Positions 28,958 through 40,006 of a stretch of 64,000 nt of DNA are shown here, piece after piece. Origin of the DNA: Halomonas denitrificans (GTDB lineage: Bacteria; Pseudomonadota; Gammaproteobacteria; Pseudomonadales; Halomonadaceae); the NCBI RefSeq assembly GCF_003056305.1, contig NZ_PYVX01000003.1, positions 62,001-126,000 on the forward strand. Direction: 5' to 3'. The position numbers and the translations under genes were made by a program. The stretch's first letter is position 1. Each line of letters begins with the position of its first letter. The notes under the pieces are model-generated. The model was given only the letters and a program-made list of their open reading frames with translations, ran no database searches and was not told the DNA's origin.

Positions 28958-30238
28958 ATGGATCACTTCGACTACCGCGACGGCGTCCTCTACGGTGAGG
29001 ACGTGCCGCTCACCCGCATCGCCGACGAGTTCGGCACGCCCTGCTACGTCTACTCCCGGGCGACCCTGGCGCGCCACTACCGCGCCTACGCGGAGGCCCT
29101 GGGCGGCCACCCGCACCTGATCTGCTACGCGGTGAAGGCCAACTCCAACCTGGCCGTGCTGGGCCTGCTGGCGAAGATGGGCGCCGGCTTCGACATCGTC
29201 TCGGTGGGCGAGCTCGAGCGCGTGCTCGCCGCCGGCGGCGACCCGGCCCGGGTGGTCTTCTCCGGCGTGGCCAAGCAGGAGGCCGAGATGGCCCGCGCCC
29301 TGGAGGCGGGCATCAAGTGCTTCAACGTCGAGTCGCGCCCCGAGCTCGAGCGCCTCAACGCCGTGGCGGGCCGGCTCGGCCGGCGGGCGCCGGTCTCGCT
29401 GCGGGTCAACCCGGACGTCGACGCCGGCACCCACCCCTACATCTCCACCGGGCTCAAGGACAACAAGTTCGGCATCCCGGTGGACGAGGCGCTGGCCGTC
29501 TACGAGCTGGCGGCGTCGCTGCCCCACCTCGAGGTGGTTGGCCTGGACTGCCACATCGGCTCCCAGCTCACCGAGCTCGCCCCCTTCCTCGACGCCCTCG
29601 ACCGCCTGCTGGTGCTGCTCGAGCGGCTGCGCGAGCGCGGCATCGAGGTCGAGCACCTCGACCTCGGTGGCGGGCTCGGCGTGCCCTACCACAACGAGCG
29701 CCCGCCGGCGCCCTTCGACTACGCCACCGCCCTGCTCGAGCGGCTCTCGGCGTGGCCGGGCAGCGAGCGGCTGACCCTGCTCTTCGAGCCGGGCCGCTCG
29801 ATCGCCGCCAACGCCGGCGTGCTGCTGACCCGGGTCGAGTTCCTGAAGCCCGGCGAGACCAAGAACTTCGCCATCGTCGACGCGGCCATGAACGACCTGA
29901 TCCGCCCGGCGCTCTACCAGGCCTGGCAGGCGATCCTGCCGGTGGACACCCGCCACCCGCGCGACGCCGCCACCTACGACGTGGTCGGCCCGGTCTGCGA
30001 GACCGGCGACTTCCTGGGCAAGGATCGCGAGCTCGCCATCGCCGCGGGCGACCTGCTCGCGGTGCGCTCCGCCGGCGCCTACGGCTTCGTGATGGCCTCG
30101 AACTACAACAGCCGCCCGCGCCCCGCCGAGGTGATGGTCGACGGCGACCGGGTGCACCTGGTGCGTCGCCGCGAGCGCCTCGAGGAGCTGTGGGCCGGCG
30201 AGGCGCTGCTGCCCGACGATGCGGGAGAGGCGCGCTGA
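28958..30238 (+). CDS. lysA: Diaminopimelate decarboxylase
   Basis: A 426-residue PLP decarboxylase giving L-lysine from meso-diaminopimelate. The PLP lysine lies in YAVKANSNL, the phosphate loop is DLGGGLGV, and the substrate segment [11 protein letters not shown], together with the active-site cysteine in [11 protein letters not shown], is intact. The ATG at 28958 lies 1 bp after the lptM stop. Its stop overlaps dapF by 1 bp, so lysine and peptidoglycan precursor genes are coupled. Confidence 0.96.
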   Translation: MDHFDYRDGVLYGEDVPLTRIADEFGTPCYVYSRATLARHYRAYAEALGGHPHLICYAVKANSNLAVLGLLAKMGAGFDIVSVGELERVLAAGGDPARVVFSGVAKQEAEMARALEAGIKCFNVESRPELERLNAVAGRLGRRAPVSLRVNPDVDAGTHPYISTGLKDNKFGIPVDEALAVYELAASLPHLEVVGLDCHIGSQLTELAPFLDALDRLLVLLERLRERGIEVEHLDLGGGLGVPYHNERPPAPFDYATALLERLSAWPGSERLTLLFEPGRSIAANAGVLLTRVEFLKPGETKNFAIVDAAMNDLIRPALYQAWQAILPVDTRHPRDAATYDVVGPVCETGDFLGKDRELAIAAGDLLAVRSAGAYGFVMASNYNSRPRPAEVMVDGDRVHLVRRRERLEELWAGEALLPDDAGEAR

Positions 30239-31071
30239 TGCTCCTGCACTTCACCAAGATGCATGGGCTGGGCAACGACTTCATGGTGGTCGACCTGGTC
30301 ACCCAGCGGGCGCGCTTCAGCGAGCAGGAGATCCGCCGCCTGGCCGACCGGCGCTTCGGCATCGGCTTCGACCAGCTGCTGGTGGTCGAGCCGCCCCGCG
30401 ACCCGGAGATGGACTTCCGCTACCGCATCTACAACGCCGACGGCAGCGAGGTCGAGAACTGCGGCAACGGGGCGCGCTGCTTCGCGCGCTTCGTGCGCGA
30501 CCAGCGCCTGACCCACAAGCACGAGATCCACGTCGAGACCGCCGGCGGCCCGCTGACCCTGGTGGTCGAGGACGACGGCCGGGTGCGCGTCGACATGGGC
30601 GCCCCGCGCTTCGCCCCGGAGGCGCTGCCCTTCGACGCCGCCGAGGACCGCGTCGTGCACGCCCTCGAGGTGGACGGCGAGCGCCTCGAGGTGGGCGTGG
30701 TCTCCATGGGCAACCCCCATGCGGTGCTGCGGGTCGCCGACGTCGACCGCGCCCCCGTCGAGCGGCTGGGGCCGGCCATCGAGGCCCACCCGCGCTTCCC
30801 CAAGCGGGTCAACGCCGGCTTCATGCAGGTGGTGTCGCCCCACGAGATCCGCCTGCGCGTCTATGAGCGCGGCAGCGGCGAGACCCTGGCCTGCGGCACC
30901 GGCGCCTGCGCGGCGGTGGCCAGCGGCATCCGCCAGGGATTGCTCGAGAGCCCCGTCACCGTGCACCTGCCCGGCGGCGAGCTCGTCATCGAGTGGGCCG
31001 GCGACGCCGCCCCGCTGATCATGACCGGACCGGCCGAACGCGTCTTCGACGGCCGCGTCGTGCTGAACTGA
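30238..31071 (+). CDS. dapF: Diaminopimelate epimerase
   Basis: A 277-residue epimerase interconverting LL- and meso-diaminopimelate without a cofactor. The two catalytic cysteines are in [16 protein letters not shown] and [19 protein letters not shown] opens the protein as usual. The ATG shares its A with the lysA stop. DUF484, xerC and HAD genes follow as in many gammaproteobacteria. Confidence 0.96.
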   Translation: MLLHFTKMHGLGNDFMVVDLVTQRARFSEQEIRRLADRRFGIGFDQLLVVEPPRDPEMDFRYRIYNADGSEVENCGNGARCFARFVRDQRLTHKHEIHVETAGGPLTLVVEDDGRVRVDMGAPRFAPEALPFDAAEDRVVHALEVDGERLEVGVVSMGNPHAVLRVADVDRAPVERLGPAIEAHPRFPKRVNAGFMQVVSPHEIRLRVYERGSGETLACGTGACAAVASGIRQGLLESPVTVHLPGGELVIEWAGDAAPLIMTGPAERVFDGRVVLN

Positions 31072-31115
31072 GTCGCTCTGCCCCCAAGGACCCTCGCCAC
31101 CCCAGGAGAAGCCCC

Positions 31116-31832
31116 ATGACCCGAGCCGCCCCCGATCCGCGCAAGACCCTCGATCCCGATCGGGTCGCCGAGTGGCTGGCCCGTCACCCGGACTTCTTCG
31201 TCGGGCGCGAGGGCCTGCTGCAGCAGCTCAAGGTGCCTCACCCCGAGAGCCGCGGTGCCACCTCGCTGCTCGAGCGGCTGGTGCACGACCTGCGCGCCCG
31301 TGCCGAGCAGGCCGAGTGGCGCCTGGAGCAGCTGCTGGAGTCGGCCCGCTTCAACGAGGGCCAGTACCGGCGTACCCGGGAGCTGATCCTCGCGCTGCTC
31401 GAGGCCGAGGACAACGACGCCCTGGGCCAGGCGCTGGCGACCCAGCTGAGTGAGCACTTCCATACCCCGGCGGTGGCGCTGTGGTGCCCGGCGAGCCTCA
31501 CCGACGCCGAGCCCCGCCCGCCCCAGGCGCCCCGGCAGGTGCTCGACGACCACGCCGGCCAGCGCCTCGCGGCGCTGCTCGACGGCCGCGCCAGCCGCTG
31601 CACGCGGCTGACCCCCACCGACTGGAAGCGCCTGCTGCCCCACGCGCCGGCGCCCGCCAAGGCCGGCTCCTGCGCGGTGGCCCGGCTGACCCTGGGCGAG
31701 CCGCTGGGCTACCTGGTGCTGGCGAGCCCCGACCCCGACCACTTCCGCGCCAGCATGGACACCCTGTTCACCGACTACGTGGGCGAGGTGGTGGCGCGCC
31801 TGCTGGTGCGCATGGCGCCGGCCTCGTCGTGA
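31116..31832 (+). CDS. DUF484 family protein
   Basis: A 238-residue protein of the DUF484 family, whose fold is GAF-like. The conserved start [12 protein letters not shown] and [13 protein letters not shown] (a helical stretch, about 45-85) are visible. Its function is unknown. It is almost always found between dapF and xerC, as here. CAGGAGAAG precedes the ATG, and its stop overlaps the xerC GTG by 4 bp. Confidence 0.88.
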   Translation: MTRAAPDPRKTLDPDRVAEWLARHPDFFVGREGLLQQLKVPHPESRGATSLLERLVHDLRARAEQAEWRLEQLLESARFNEGQYRRTRELILALLEAEDNDALGQALATQLSEHFHTPAVALWCPASLTDAEPRPPQAPRQVLDDHAGQRLAALLDGRASRCTRLTPTDWKRLLPHAPAPAKAGSCAVARLTLGEPLGYLVLASPDPDHFRASMDTLFTDYVGEVVARLLVRMAPASS

Positions 31833-32746
31833 GCACAGCCCCCCTCGCGTCCGAGGTCGAGGCCTTCGTGGCGGCGCTGGCGCGCACGGCGAGTCCCGCC
31901 ACGGCGGACGCCTACCGGCGCGACCTCGAGGCCCTGACGGCCTTCCTCGCCGACGAGGGGATCGACGACTGGTCGCGCCTCGATGCCGCCCTGCTGCGCC
32001 GCTTCCTCGGCGGCGAGCGGCTGCGCGGCCTGGCCCCGCGCAGCCTGGCCCGGCGCCGCGCCGCGATCTCGCGCTTCGCCGCCCACCTGGTGGAGCGGGG
32101 GCGGCTGGCCCACAACCCGGCCGCCCTGGTGAAGGCCCCGCGCCAGCCCCGCCACCTGCCCCGGCCGCTGGACGTCGACCAGCTCTCCCGCTTCCTCGAC
32201 ACTCCCCACGACGACTCGCCGCTGGCGCGGCGCGACCAGGCGATGCTGGAGCTCTTCTACTCCAGCGGCCTGCGCCTGGCCGAATTGGCAGCGCTGGACC
32301 TTCCCGATCTCCAGCCGCAGCGGGTCCGGGTGCTCGGCAAGGGCGGCAAGCCCCGCCAGGTGCCGGTCGGCCGCCGGGCCCGCCAGGCGCTGGACGCCTG
32401 GCTCGCGGTGCGCGGCCAGCTCGCCGCGCGCGACACCCAGGCGCTGTTCGTCGGGGTACGCGGGAGTCGCCTCGGCCATCGCGGCATCCAGCGGCGCCTC
32501 GCCGAGCTGGCCAGGGCGCGCGGGCTCGCCGAGCACCTCCACCCGCACCGGCTGCGCCACTCCTTCGCCAGCCACCTGCTGGAGTCGAGCCAGGACCTGC
32601 GCGCGGTGCAGGAGCTGCTCGGCCACGCCGACCTCGCAACCACCCAGGTCTACACCCGGCTCGACTGGCAGCACCTGGCGGCGAGCTACGACGCCGCCCA
32701 CCCGCGGGCGCGCCGCCGCGGCAACGACAATGGAGAGCCCTCATGA
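31829..32746 (+). CDS. xerC: Tyrosine recombinase XerC
   Basis: A 305-residue site-specific recombinase that with XerD resolves chromosome dimers at dif. It starts at GTG 31829, overlapping the DUF484 stop (GTGA). The SAM-like N-terminal domain spans about 1-95. The catalytic set is R (SSGLRLAEL), K (LGKGGKPR), HxxR (HPHRLRHSF), H ([10 protein letters not shown]) and the nucleophile Y (TQVYTRLDW). It is coupled to the HAD gene by an ATGA overlap. Confidence 0.94.
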   Translation: MSTAPLASEVEAFVAALARTASPATADAYRRDLEALTAFLADEGIDDWSRLDAALLRRFLGGERLRGLAPRSLARRRAAISRFAAHLVERGRLAHNPAALVKAPRQPRHLPRPLDVDQLSRFLDTPHDDSPLARRDQAMLELFYSSGLRLAELAALDLPDLQPQRVRVLGKGGKPRQVPVGRRARQALDAWLAVRGQLAARDTQALFVGVRGSRLGHRGIQRRLAELARARGLAEHLHPHRLRHSFASHLLESSQDLRAVQELLGHADLATTQVYTRLDWQHLAASYDAAHPRARRRGNDNGEPS

Positions 32747-33471
32747 GCCTGCGGGCGATCACCTTCGACCTGGACGACACCCTGTGGGACAACCGCGGGG
32801 TGATGGCGCGCACCGAGACCGGCCACTACGCCTGGCTCGATGAGGCCCTGACCGACTGGCTGTCGCGCCGCGGCGAAGCGCGCGGGCGCTTCGCCGAGCG
32901 CTACCCCCTGGCGGCCTATCAGGCGGCGCGCGGCCGGCTGGCCGAGCGCTTCCCGCCGCGACGCGGCGACTTCACCTGGCTGCGCGAGCGCGCCCTGGTG
33001 GAGCTGCTGGAGGCCTACGGGCTCCCGCGCAGCACCGCCTGGCTATGGGCCGCCGCCGCCATGGCGCGCTTCCATGCGCTGCGAATCGAGGTCGCGCCCC
33101 ACCCCGAGGTGGAGCCGCTGCTCGAGGCGCTCGGCAGACACTACCGGCTGGGGGCCATCACCAACGGCAACCTGGCGCTGCACCGCCTGGCGCTGCATCG
33201 CCACTTCCGGGTGGCCATCGCCGCCGGCGAGATCCAGGCCCCCAAGCCGGACGCCCGGCCCTTCCTGGCCGCGCTGGCGCGCCTCGAGACCGCACCCTCC
33301 CGGGCGCTGCACGTGGGGGATTCCTGGCAGGAGGACGTGCTGCCGGCGCGGCGGCTCGGGATGCAGGCGGTGTGGATCGCCCCGGACGCCCCGGCGGGGA
33401 CGCTGCCCGAGGGGGTGCATCGGCTCGCGCACGTGCGCGAGCTGCCGGCCCTGCTGGCCGACCTCGGCTAG
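32743..33471 (+). CDS. HAD-family hydrolase (YigB-like)
   Basis: A 242-residue haloacid-dehalogenase phosphatase. Motif I is DLDDTLWD (residues 9-16) with the nucleophile aspartate, motif II is ITNGN, motif III is the lysine in APKPDARPF, and motif IV is [10 protein letters not shown] helical cap (about 25-100) lies between motifs I and II. It resembles YigB, a FMN and sugar-phosphate phosphatase encoded after xerC in E. coli. Substrate is not determined by sequence. Confidence 0.88.
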   Translation: MSLRAITFDLDDTLWDNRGVMARTETGHYAWLDEALTDWLSRRGEARGRFAERYPLAAYQAARGRLAERFPPRRGDFTWLRERALVELLEAYGLPRSTAWLWAAAAMARFHALRIEVAPHPEVEPLLEALGRHYRLGAITNGNLALHRLALHRHFRVAIAAGEIQAPKPDARPFLAALARLETAPSRALHVGDSWQEDVLPARRLGMQAVWIAPDAPAGTLPEGVHRLAHVRELPALLADLG

Positions 33472-33509
33472 TCGCCGCCGCGGCCAGCGCGACGCATGGA
33501 AGGCGGACG

Positions 33510-34136
33510 TCAGTCGTCGGCGGGCACCGGCGCGTCGAGCAGCCACTGGTCGAGGCGCGCATGCACCTCCTCGATGCCCTGCTTCTTGAGGGCGGAGAAG
33601 AGCTGGATGCTGACCAGGTCCTCCCACTCGCGCAGCCGCGAGCGCACCTGCTGCAGGGCGCTCTTCGCCGCGCCACTCTTCAGCTTGTCGGCCTTGGTCA
33701 GCAGGATGTGCACCGGCATGTCGGCCTCGTCGGCCCAGCCGAGCAGGGTCTGGTCGAACTCCGAGAGCGGATGGCGCACGTCCATCACCAGCACCAGGCC
33801 GCGCAGCGAACCGCGCCGGCGCAGGTAGTCGGAGAGGTGGCGCTGCCACTCCAGCTTGACCTGCTCCGGCACCTTGGCATAGCCATAGCCCGGCAGGTCG
33901 ACCAGTCGGTGGTCGCTGTCCTCGCCGAGCCCGAAGAAGTTGATCAGCTGGGTGCGCCCCGGCGTCTTGGAGGTCCGCGCCAGCGCCTTCTGCCGGGTCA
34001 GGGCATTGATGGCGCTGGACTTGCCGGCGTTGGAGCGGCCGGCGAAGGCCACCTCGGCGCCGGCGTCCGGCGGACACTTGGCCAGGGTCGGGGCGCTGGT
34101 GAGGAAACGGGAGGCCTGGTAGTTGAGTCGCGACAT
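33510..34136 (-). CDS. engB: Ribosome biogenesis GTPase YihA/EngB
   Basis: A 208-residue TrmE-Era-type GTPase needed for 50S subunit assembly. G1 is GRSNAGKS (33-40), G3 is DLPGYGYA, G4 is TKAD and G5 is SALK. G2 is the TPGRT segment. It is convergent with the HAD gene and divergent from the cytochrome c4 gene. Confidence 0.94.
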   Translation of the reverse strand: MSRLNYQASRFLTSAPTLAKCPPDAGAEVAFAGRSNAGKSSAINALTRQKALARTSKTPGRTQLINFFGLGEDSDHRLVDLPGYGYAKVPEQVKLEWQRHLSDYLRRRGSLRGLVLVMDVRHPLSEFDQTLLGWADEADMPVHILLTKADKLKSGAAKSALQQVRSRLREWEDLVSIQLFSALKKQGIEEVHARLDQWLLDAPVPADD

Positions 34137-34201
34137 GCGGGAGAATCCTGACGTTGATCAAGGGCGCCACGGCTTGCATTCCCGCGGCTCGGGTGTTCCG
34201 T

Positions 34202-34207
34202 TATAAT
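34202..34207 (+). promoter_or_regulatory. Perfect TATAAT -10 box before the cytochrome c4 gene
   Basis: TATAAT occurs once in this 238-bp divergent gap, 168 bp before the cytochrome ATG. The -35 region at 17 bp (TTCCCG) is poor. A long 5' leader would result; its start could also serve another unit. GGATAGTGG nearer the gene is a second weak candidate. Confidence 0.45.
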
Positions 34208-34374
34208 GCAGTGTCTTTGTCTGCGACCCGGGGCGCGTCAGTATACCACCGTGCTTCGGCCGCCAGCGACCGACCACCGCGTCGGCGACGACCGGCCACA
34301 GGGCACCCGGATCCAACCCGGGCGGCACCCGGGGTACGTACCGGCCAACAACGTAACGGGATAGTGGAACTGCG

Positions 34375-34995
34375 ATGAGAAAGCTACTGGCAAGCCTGGC
34401 AATCACCATGGGCGCGGTCGGCGTGGCCCATGCGGACCTTCAAGCGGATGCCGATGCGGCGGCCGGTCGGGAGAAGGCGCAGGCCTGCGCCGCCTGTCAC
34501 GGCCAGCAGGGCATCAGCCCCTCCGGCGCCTTCCCCAACCTGGCCGGCCAGCAGGCCTCCTACCTGGCCAAGCAGATCATGGACATCCGCGACGGCAACC
34601 GCATGGTCGCGCAGATGGCCGGCCAGGTGGACAACTACTCCGACCAGGACGCCTGGGACGTGGCCAAGTACTTCGCCGAGATGGACCCGGCCCTGGGTCA
34701 GGCCGAGGACGACGAGGCGCTGATCGAGCGCGGCCGCCAGCTCTACCGCGCCGGCGACATGGCCAAGGGCATCCCGGCCTGCTCGGCCTGCCACAGCCCG
34801 CAAGGCGAGGGCATCGGCTCCGCGGTCTACCCGGCGCTCTCCGGCCAGAAGCACGACTACGTGGTCTCCACCCTGCAGGACTTCGCCGCCGGCGAGCGGG
34901 CCAACGACCCGGCCGCCATCATGCGTGACATCGCCAGCAAGATGAGCGACGACGACATGGCCGCCGTGGCCAACTACGTGCGCGGCCTGCACTGA
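34375..34995 (+). CDS. Dihaem cytochrome c4
   Basis: A 206-residue periplasmic cytochrome with a signal peptide cut after AHA (about 20). Two class I haem c domains each carry a CxxCH: CAACH near residue 40 and CSACH near 138. Axial methionines lie in the NRMVAQMAG and ASKMSDDDM regions. The length and paired domains match cytochrome c4, an electron donor to terminal oxidases. It stands upstream of dsbA, as in Pseudomonas. Confidence 0.92.
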   Translation: MRKLLASLAITMGAVGVAHADLQADADAAAGREKAQACAACHGQQGISPSGAFPNLAGQQASYLAKQIMDIRDGNRMVAQMAGQVDNYSDQDAWDVAKYFAEMDPALGQAEDDEALIERGRQLYRAGDMAKGIPACSACHSPQGEGIGSAVYPALSGQKHDYVVSTLQDFAAGERANDPAAIMRDIASKMSDDDMAAVANYVRGLH

Positions 34996-35028
34996 GCCCC
35001 GTCCCGGCCCGCCGGGCAGCGGCACTTC

Positions 35029-35051
35029 GAGGGCGGCCAGTGGCCGCCCTC
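35029..35051 (+). terminator. Hairpin between cytochrome c4 and dsbA
   Basis: GAGGGCGGCC (35029-35038) pairs with GGCCGCCCTC (35042-35051) around AGT. No T run follows. It may be a Rho-assisted or partial terminator. Confidence 0.55.
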
Positions 35052-35161
35052 GGCGTCTGTGGGGAACCCGGACGGTGCCGGGGCATCAAAGCCAGCGACG
35101 TGCCGCGCGCCGGCACCCGGATCCTGTTTCACTCAAGGTGTTGCACTCAAGGAGAGTTCCC

Positions 35162-35794
35162 ATGCTGAAGACCCTGATGGTCGCCCTGGCCGGCCTCGGC
35201 CTGTCATCCCTGGTATCCGCCGCCCCCCTCGTCGAGGGCGAGCACTACACCGTGCTCGAGAACCCGGTGGAGACGCGGGTCGAGGACGGCCAGGTCGCGG
35301 TGACCGAGGCCTTCTGGTACGGCTGCCCGCACTGCTACAACCTCGAGGAGCCGCTCAACGCCTGGGTCGCCGAGCAGCCCGAGGACGTGGTCTTCCGGCG
35401 CATGCCGGCCACCATGGGCGGCGACTGGAACACCCACGCCTTCGCCTTCTATGCCGCCGAGCAGCTGGGAATCCTCGACGCGCTCCACGACGACTTCTTC
35501 CACGCCATCCACGAAGAGGGCCAGCGCCTGACCTCGGAGGACGCCATCGCCGCCTTCTTCAGCGACTACGGCGTCAGCGAGGAGGAGGCCCGGGAGGCGC
35601 TCGCCTCCTTCGGCGTGAAGAGCCAGGTCAACCAGGCCCACGCCCGCATGCGCCAGATGCAGCTGATGGGCGTTCCGGCGCTGATCGTCGACGGTCGCTA
35701 CCTGGTCTCGCCGAGCACCGCCGGCAGCCTCGGCAACATGCCGCAGATCGCCGGTGCCCTGGTCGAGAAGGTCCGCGAGGAGCGCGCCGACTGA
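35162..35794 (+). CDS. dsbA: Thiol:disulfide interchange protein DsbA
   Basis: A 210-residue periplasmic oxidase that introduces disulfides. A signal peptide ends near VSA (20). The active site is C55-P-H-C58 (YGCPHCYN), with the cis-proline loop MGVPALIVDG. AAGGAGAG precedes the ATG; the longer open frame upstream is not used. It is followed 1 bp later by an EEP hydrolase gene, in operon. Confidence 0.94.
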   Translation: MLKTLMVALAGLGLSSLVSAAPLVEGEHYTVLENPVETRVEDGQVAVTEAFWYGCPHCYNLEEPLNAWVAEQPEDVVFRRMPATMGGDWNTHAFAFYAAEQLGILDALHDDFFHAIHEEGQRLTSEDAIAAFFSDYGVSEEEAREALASFGVKSQVNQAHARMRQMQLMGVPALIVDGRYLVSPSTAGSLGNMPQIAGALVEKVREERAD

Positions 35795-35795
35795 G

Positions 35796-36632
35796 ATGAC
35801 CCAGCTGGCCGAGGCAAGGACACCGCTGCTCGACGGCGGCCACCTGAAGCTGCTCACCTTCAACCTGCAGGTGGGCATCCAGACCTCGGCCTACCACCAC
35901 TACCTGACACGCAGCTGGCAGCACCTGCTGCCCCACCCGAAACGGCTGCAGCGTCTCAACATGATCGGCGAGGTGCTCAGCCGCTTCGACATCGTCGGCC
36001 TCCAGGAGGCCGATGGCGGGAGCTTCCGCTCGAGCCACATCAACCAGGTGGAGTACCTCGCCACCCATGCCGGCTTTCCCCACCATTTCCAGCAGCTCAA
36101 CCGCAACCTGGGCCGCATCGCCCAGCACAGCAACGGGCTGCTCTCGCGACTGACGCCGTCGCGCATCGAGGAGCACCGCCTGCCCGGCACCCTGCCCGGC
36201 CGCGGGGCCATCCACGTCCGCTACGGCGAGGGGGCCGACGCCCTGCACCTGTTCGTCGCCCACCTGGCGCTCAGCCACCGCGGCCGGGTGCGCCAGCTCG
36301 ACTACCTCAGCGAGATCATCCGCCCGCTGCGCCACGTGGTGGTGATGGGCGACCTCAACTGCACCCCGGACCAGCTGCACGGCCACGAGCGCTTCCGCGC
36401 CTCGCTGCCGCTGCACCCGGTGCGCCCGCCGCTCAGCTACCCTTCCTGGCAGCCGCGCCGCGCCCTGGACCACATCCTGCTCTCCGACTCCCTCCACGCG
36501 GACGAGGTGCGGGTGCTCGAGCACCTCTTCTCGGATCATCTGCCGATCGCTGTGGACGTGCGGCTGCCCGACGCCTGCCTGGCCAGCTGCCTGGCCGTCG
36601 GCCGGCCGAACGGCGAGCGCCGGCGCCACTGA
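35796..36632 (+). CDS. Endonuclease/exonuclease/phosphatase family protein
   Basis: A 278-residue EEP-superfamily hydrolase. TFNLQVG (asparagine of motif I), the glutamate in GLQEADGG, MGDLNCTP (motif with Asp and Asn) and the C-terminal SDHLPI histidine are all in order, so the metal and phosphodiesterase site is complete. The family acts on DNA, RNA or phospholipid headgroups; sequence does not say which. It starts 1 bp after the dsbA stop, and this dsbA-EEP pair is conserved in pseudomonads. Confidence 0.85.
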   Translation: MTQLAEARTPLLDGGHLKLLTFNLQVGIQTSAYHHYLTRSWQHLLPHPKRLQRLNMIGEVLSRFDIVGLQEADGGSFRSSHINQVEYLATHAGFPHHFQQLNRNLGRIAQHSNGLLSRLTPSRIEEHRLPGTLPGRGAIHVRYGEGADALHLFVAHLALSHRGRVRQLDYLSEIIRPLRHVVVMGDLNCTPDQLHGHERFRASLPLHPVRPPLSYPSWQPRRALDHILLSDSLHADEVRVLEHLFSDHLPIAVDVRLPDACLASCLAVGRPNGERRRH

Positions 36633-36658
36633 CGCCGAGCGGGTCGGTAACGTATAGT
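36629..36658 (+). promoter_or_regulatory. Sigma70-type promoter for the TRAP operon
   Basis: CTGACG (36629-36634) and TATAGT (36653-36658) are separated by 18 bp. It overlaps the last bases of the EEP gene and lies about 90 bp before the first TRAP gene. Confidence 0.55.
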
Positions 36659-36747
36659 CAGCGTTGGAGACCGCGGCGGTCAGCACGTCTCGGGTGTGCG
36701 ACCATCCGCCCCCTTTCCACGCCCCGTTCGACACAGCGAGACCCCTC

Positions 36748-37305
36748 ATGGCCCAATCCCGCGAGTTGCCGGGCTTCATCGCCTGGCTCGACCGCGCCTC
36801 GGAGCGGCTCGGCACCAGCCTCTCCTGGCTGATCCTTCTGATGATGCTCATCCAGTTCCTGATCGTGGTGCTGCGCTACGCCTTCAGCGTCAACAGCATC
36901 CCCATGCAGGAGTCGGTGATGTACCTGCACGCCACGGTGTTCCTGCTGGCCGCGGGCTACACCCTCAAGCACGACGGCCACGTGCGGGTGGACATCTTCT
37001 ACCGGGCGATGACGCCGAAGCGCAAGGCGCTGGTCGACCTCGCCGGCACCCTCTTCCTGCTGCTGCCGGTGACGGGCTTCGTGATCCTCTCGAGCCTGGG
37101 CTACGTCGGCAAGTCCTGGGCGATCCTCGAGGGCTCGCCCGACTCCGGCGGCATTCCCGGGGTCTTCCTGCTCAAGACGCTGATCCCGCTGTTCGCCGGC
37201 CTGATGATCCTCCAGGCCCTGGTCGAGGCGGTGAAGAATGTCTACGTGCTGACCGGGCGCCTGGCCGCCACCCATGACGACGAGCCCCACGAGGAGCACC
37301 TGTAA
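36748..37305 (+). CDS. TRAP transporter small permease (DctQ type)
   Basis: A 185-residue membrane protein with four helices, the small subunit of a tripartite ATP-independent periplasmic transporter. RYAFSVNSIPMQESVMYLHA and the HVRVDIFYR loop are family hallmarks. The ATG at 36748 is used; a longer frame back to 36664 would use a TTG start and adds no conserved sequence. The stop shares an A with the next start. Confidence 0.88.
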   Translation: MAQSRELPGFIAWLDRASERLGTSLSWLILLMMLIQFLIVVLRYAFSVNSIPMQESVMYLHATVFLLAAGYTLKHDGHVRVDIFYRAMTPKRKALVDLAGTLFLLLPVTGFVILSSLGYVGKSWAILEGSPDSGGIPGVFLLKTLIPLFAGLMILQALVEAVKNVYVLTGRLAATHDDEPHEEHL

Positions 37306-38708
37306 TGCTGGAGTTCATGCCGCTGATCCTCTTCGTCGTCATCTGCCTGGTGCTGATGGCCGGCTACCCGGTCGCGCTGTCGCTGGCCGGCACCGCCCTG
37401 GCCTTCGCCGGGCTGGGCCTCGGGCTCGAGACCCTGGGCATCGACGCCCACTTCGATGCCGGCTACCTGAGCGCCTTCCCCAACCGCCTCTACGGCATCA
37501 TGACCAACCAGACGCTGCTGGCGGTGCCACTGTTCGTGCTGATGGGCGTGCTGCTGGAGAAGTCCAAGGTCGCCGAGACCCTGCTCGAGGCCATGGCGCT
37601 GCTGTTCGGCTCGCTGCGCGGGGGCTTGGGCATCTCGGTGACCCTGGTCGGCATGCTGCTGGCCGCCTCCACCGGCATCGTCGGCGCCACCGTGGTGACC
37701 ATGGGCCTGATGTCCCTGCCGACCATGCTCAAGCGCGGCTACAGCATGCCGCTGGCCACCGGTACCATCTGCGCCACCGGCACCCTGGGCCAGATCATCC
37801 CGCCCTCCATCGCCCTGGTGCTGCTGGGCGACGTGCTCTCCTCCGCCTACCAGCAGGCCCAGCTCTCGATGGGCATCTTCAGCCCCAAGACGGTCTCGGT
37901 GGGCGACCTGTTCATGGGCGCGCTGGTGCCTGGCCTGGTGCTGGTGGTGTTCTACATCGTCTACGTCGCCTTGGTCGCCTGGTGGAAGCCCAGCGCCGCG
38001 CCGGCCGTCGACCGACGCGACCTGATGGAGGAGCTCGGCCACGAGGGCGGCCTCGGCCTGCTGCTGCTCAAGGGGCTGGTGCCGCCCATCGTGCTGATCG
38101 TGGTGGTGCTCGGCTCGATCCTCGGCGGCTTCGCCACCCCCACCGAGGCCTCGGCGGTGGGCGCCTTCGGCGCGCTGATGCTGGCCCTGGCCTATCGCCG
38201 CCTGGACCTCGCCACCCTCAAGGAGGTGCTGCGCTCCACCACCCACGTCACCACCATGGTGTTCTTGATCCTGATCGGTGCGGCGCTCTTCTCGCTGGTG
38301 TTTCGCGCCTACGGCGGCGAGGAGCTGGTCACCGACCTGTTCGACAACATGCCCGGCGGCGTGGTCGGCGCGACGCTGATCGTGATGCTGGTGATCTTCC
38401 TGCTCGGCTTCATCCTCGACTTCATCGAGATCACCTTCGTGGTGGTGCCGATCGTCGGGCCGATCCTGCTGGCCATGGGCCTCGACCCCATCTGGCTCGG
38501 CATCATGATCGCCATCAACCTGCAGACCTCCTTCCTGACGCCGCCCTTCGGCTTCGCGCTCTTCTATCTGCGCGGGGTGGCGCCGGAGTCGGTGCCCACC
38601 ACGGCGATCTACAAGGGCGTGATGCCGTTCATCGCGCTGCAGCTGGCCATGCTGCTGGCCCTGGCCTTCTTCCCGGGCCTCGCCACCTGGCTGCCGAACC
38701 AGTTCTAG
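37305..38708 (+). CDS. TRAP transporter large permease (DctM type)
   Basis: A 467-residue permease with about twelve helices. ASTGIVGATVVTMGLMSLP and TPPFGFALFYLRG are the family's ion- and substrate-path motifs. It is translationally coupled to the small permease. DctM proteins import organic acids with Na+. The matching binding protein is at 38842, and its TakP-like sequence suggests a 2-oxo or hydroxy acid cargo. Confidence 0.92.
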   Translation: MLEFMPLILFVVICLVLMAGYPVALSLAGTALAFAGLGLGLETLGIDAHFDAGYLSAFPNRLYGIMTNQTLLAVPLFVLMGVLLEKSKVAETLLEAMALLFGSLRGGLGISVTLVGMLLAASTGIVGATVVTMGLMSLPTMLKRGYSMPLATGTICATGTLGQIIPPSIALVLLGDVLSSAYQQAQLSMGIFSPKTVSVGDLFMGALVPGLVLVVFYIVYVALVAWWKPSAAPAVDRRDLMEELGHEGGLGLLLLKGLVPPIVLIVVVLGSILGGFATPTEASAVGAFGALMLALAYRRLDLATLKEVLRSTTHVTTMVFLILIGAALFSLVFRAYGGEELVTDLFDNMPGGVVGATLIVMLVIFLLGFILDFIEITFVVVPIVGPILLAMGLDPIWLGIMIAINLQTSFLTPPFGFALFYLRGVAPESVPTTAIYKGVMPFIALQLAMLLALAFFPGLATWLPNQF

Positions 38709-38742
38709 GCAGAGCGTGGAATCGGCCGCCCCGGCGGCCGGG

Positions 38743-38785
38743 TATAGTGACGCGAACGTCACCGGGAGGGCGGCTGCCCTCCCGG
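38743..38785 (+). promoter_or_regulatory. Possible internal promoter and hairpins before the TRAP binding-protein gene
   Basis: TATAGT (38743-38748) could be a -10 box. Right after it come a perfect GTGACG-CGAA-CGTCAC hairpin (38747-38762) and a second hairpin CCGGGAGGG/CCCTCCCGG (38762-38770, 38777-38785). This suggests separate control of the binding protein or processing between permease and binding-protein mRNA. Confidence 0.45.
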
Positions 38786-38841
38786 CCGACCGGTCCGACG
38801 CGGACCACTCCCCCACAACGCACACAATGAGAGGGAATCAC

Positions 38842-39930
<1,089 letters not shown>

Positions 39931-39950
39931 GCACGCCGCTGCCACGCCCT

Positions 39951-39983
39951 CGAGGGGCCGCCTGCGGGCGGCCCCTCGTCGTT
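39951..39983 (+). terminator. Terminator of the TRAP operon
   Basis: CGAGGGGCCGCC (39951-39962) pairs with GGCGGCCCCTCG (39967-39978) around TGCG, followed by TCGTT. A 12-bp GC stem directly after the binding-protein gene. Confidence 0.8.
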
Positions 39984-40006
39984 GGCGGGCGCATCACCGG
40001 CCGCGC

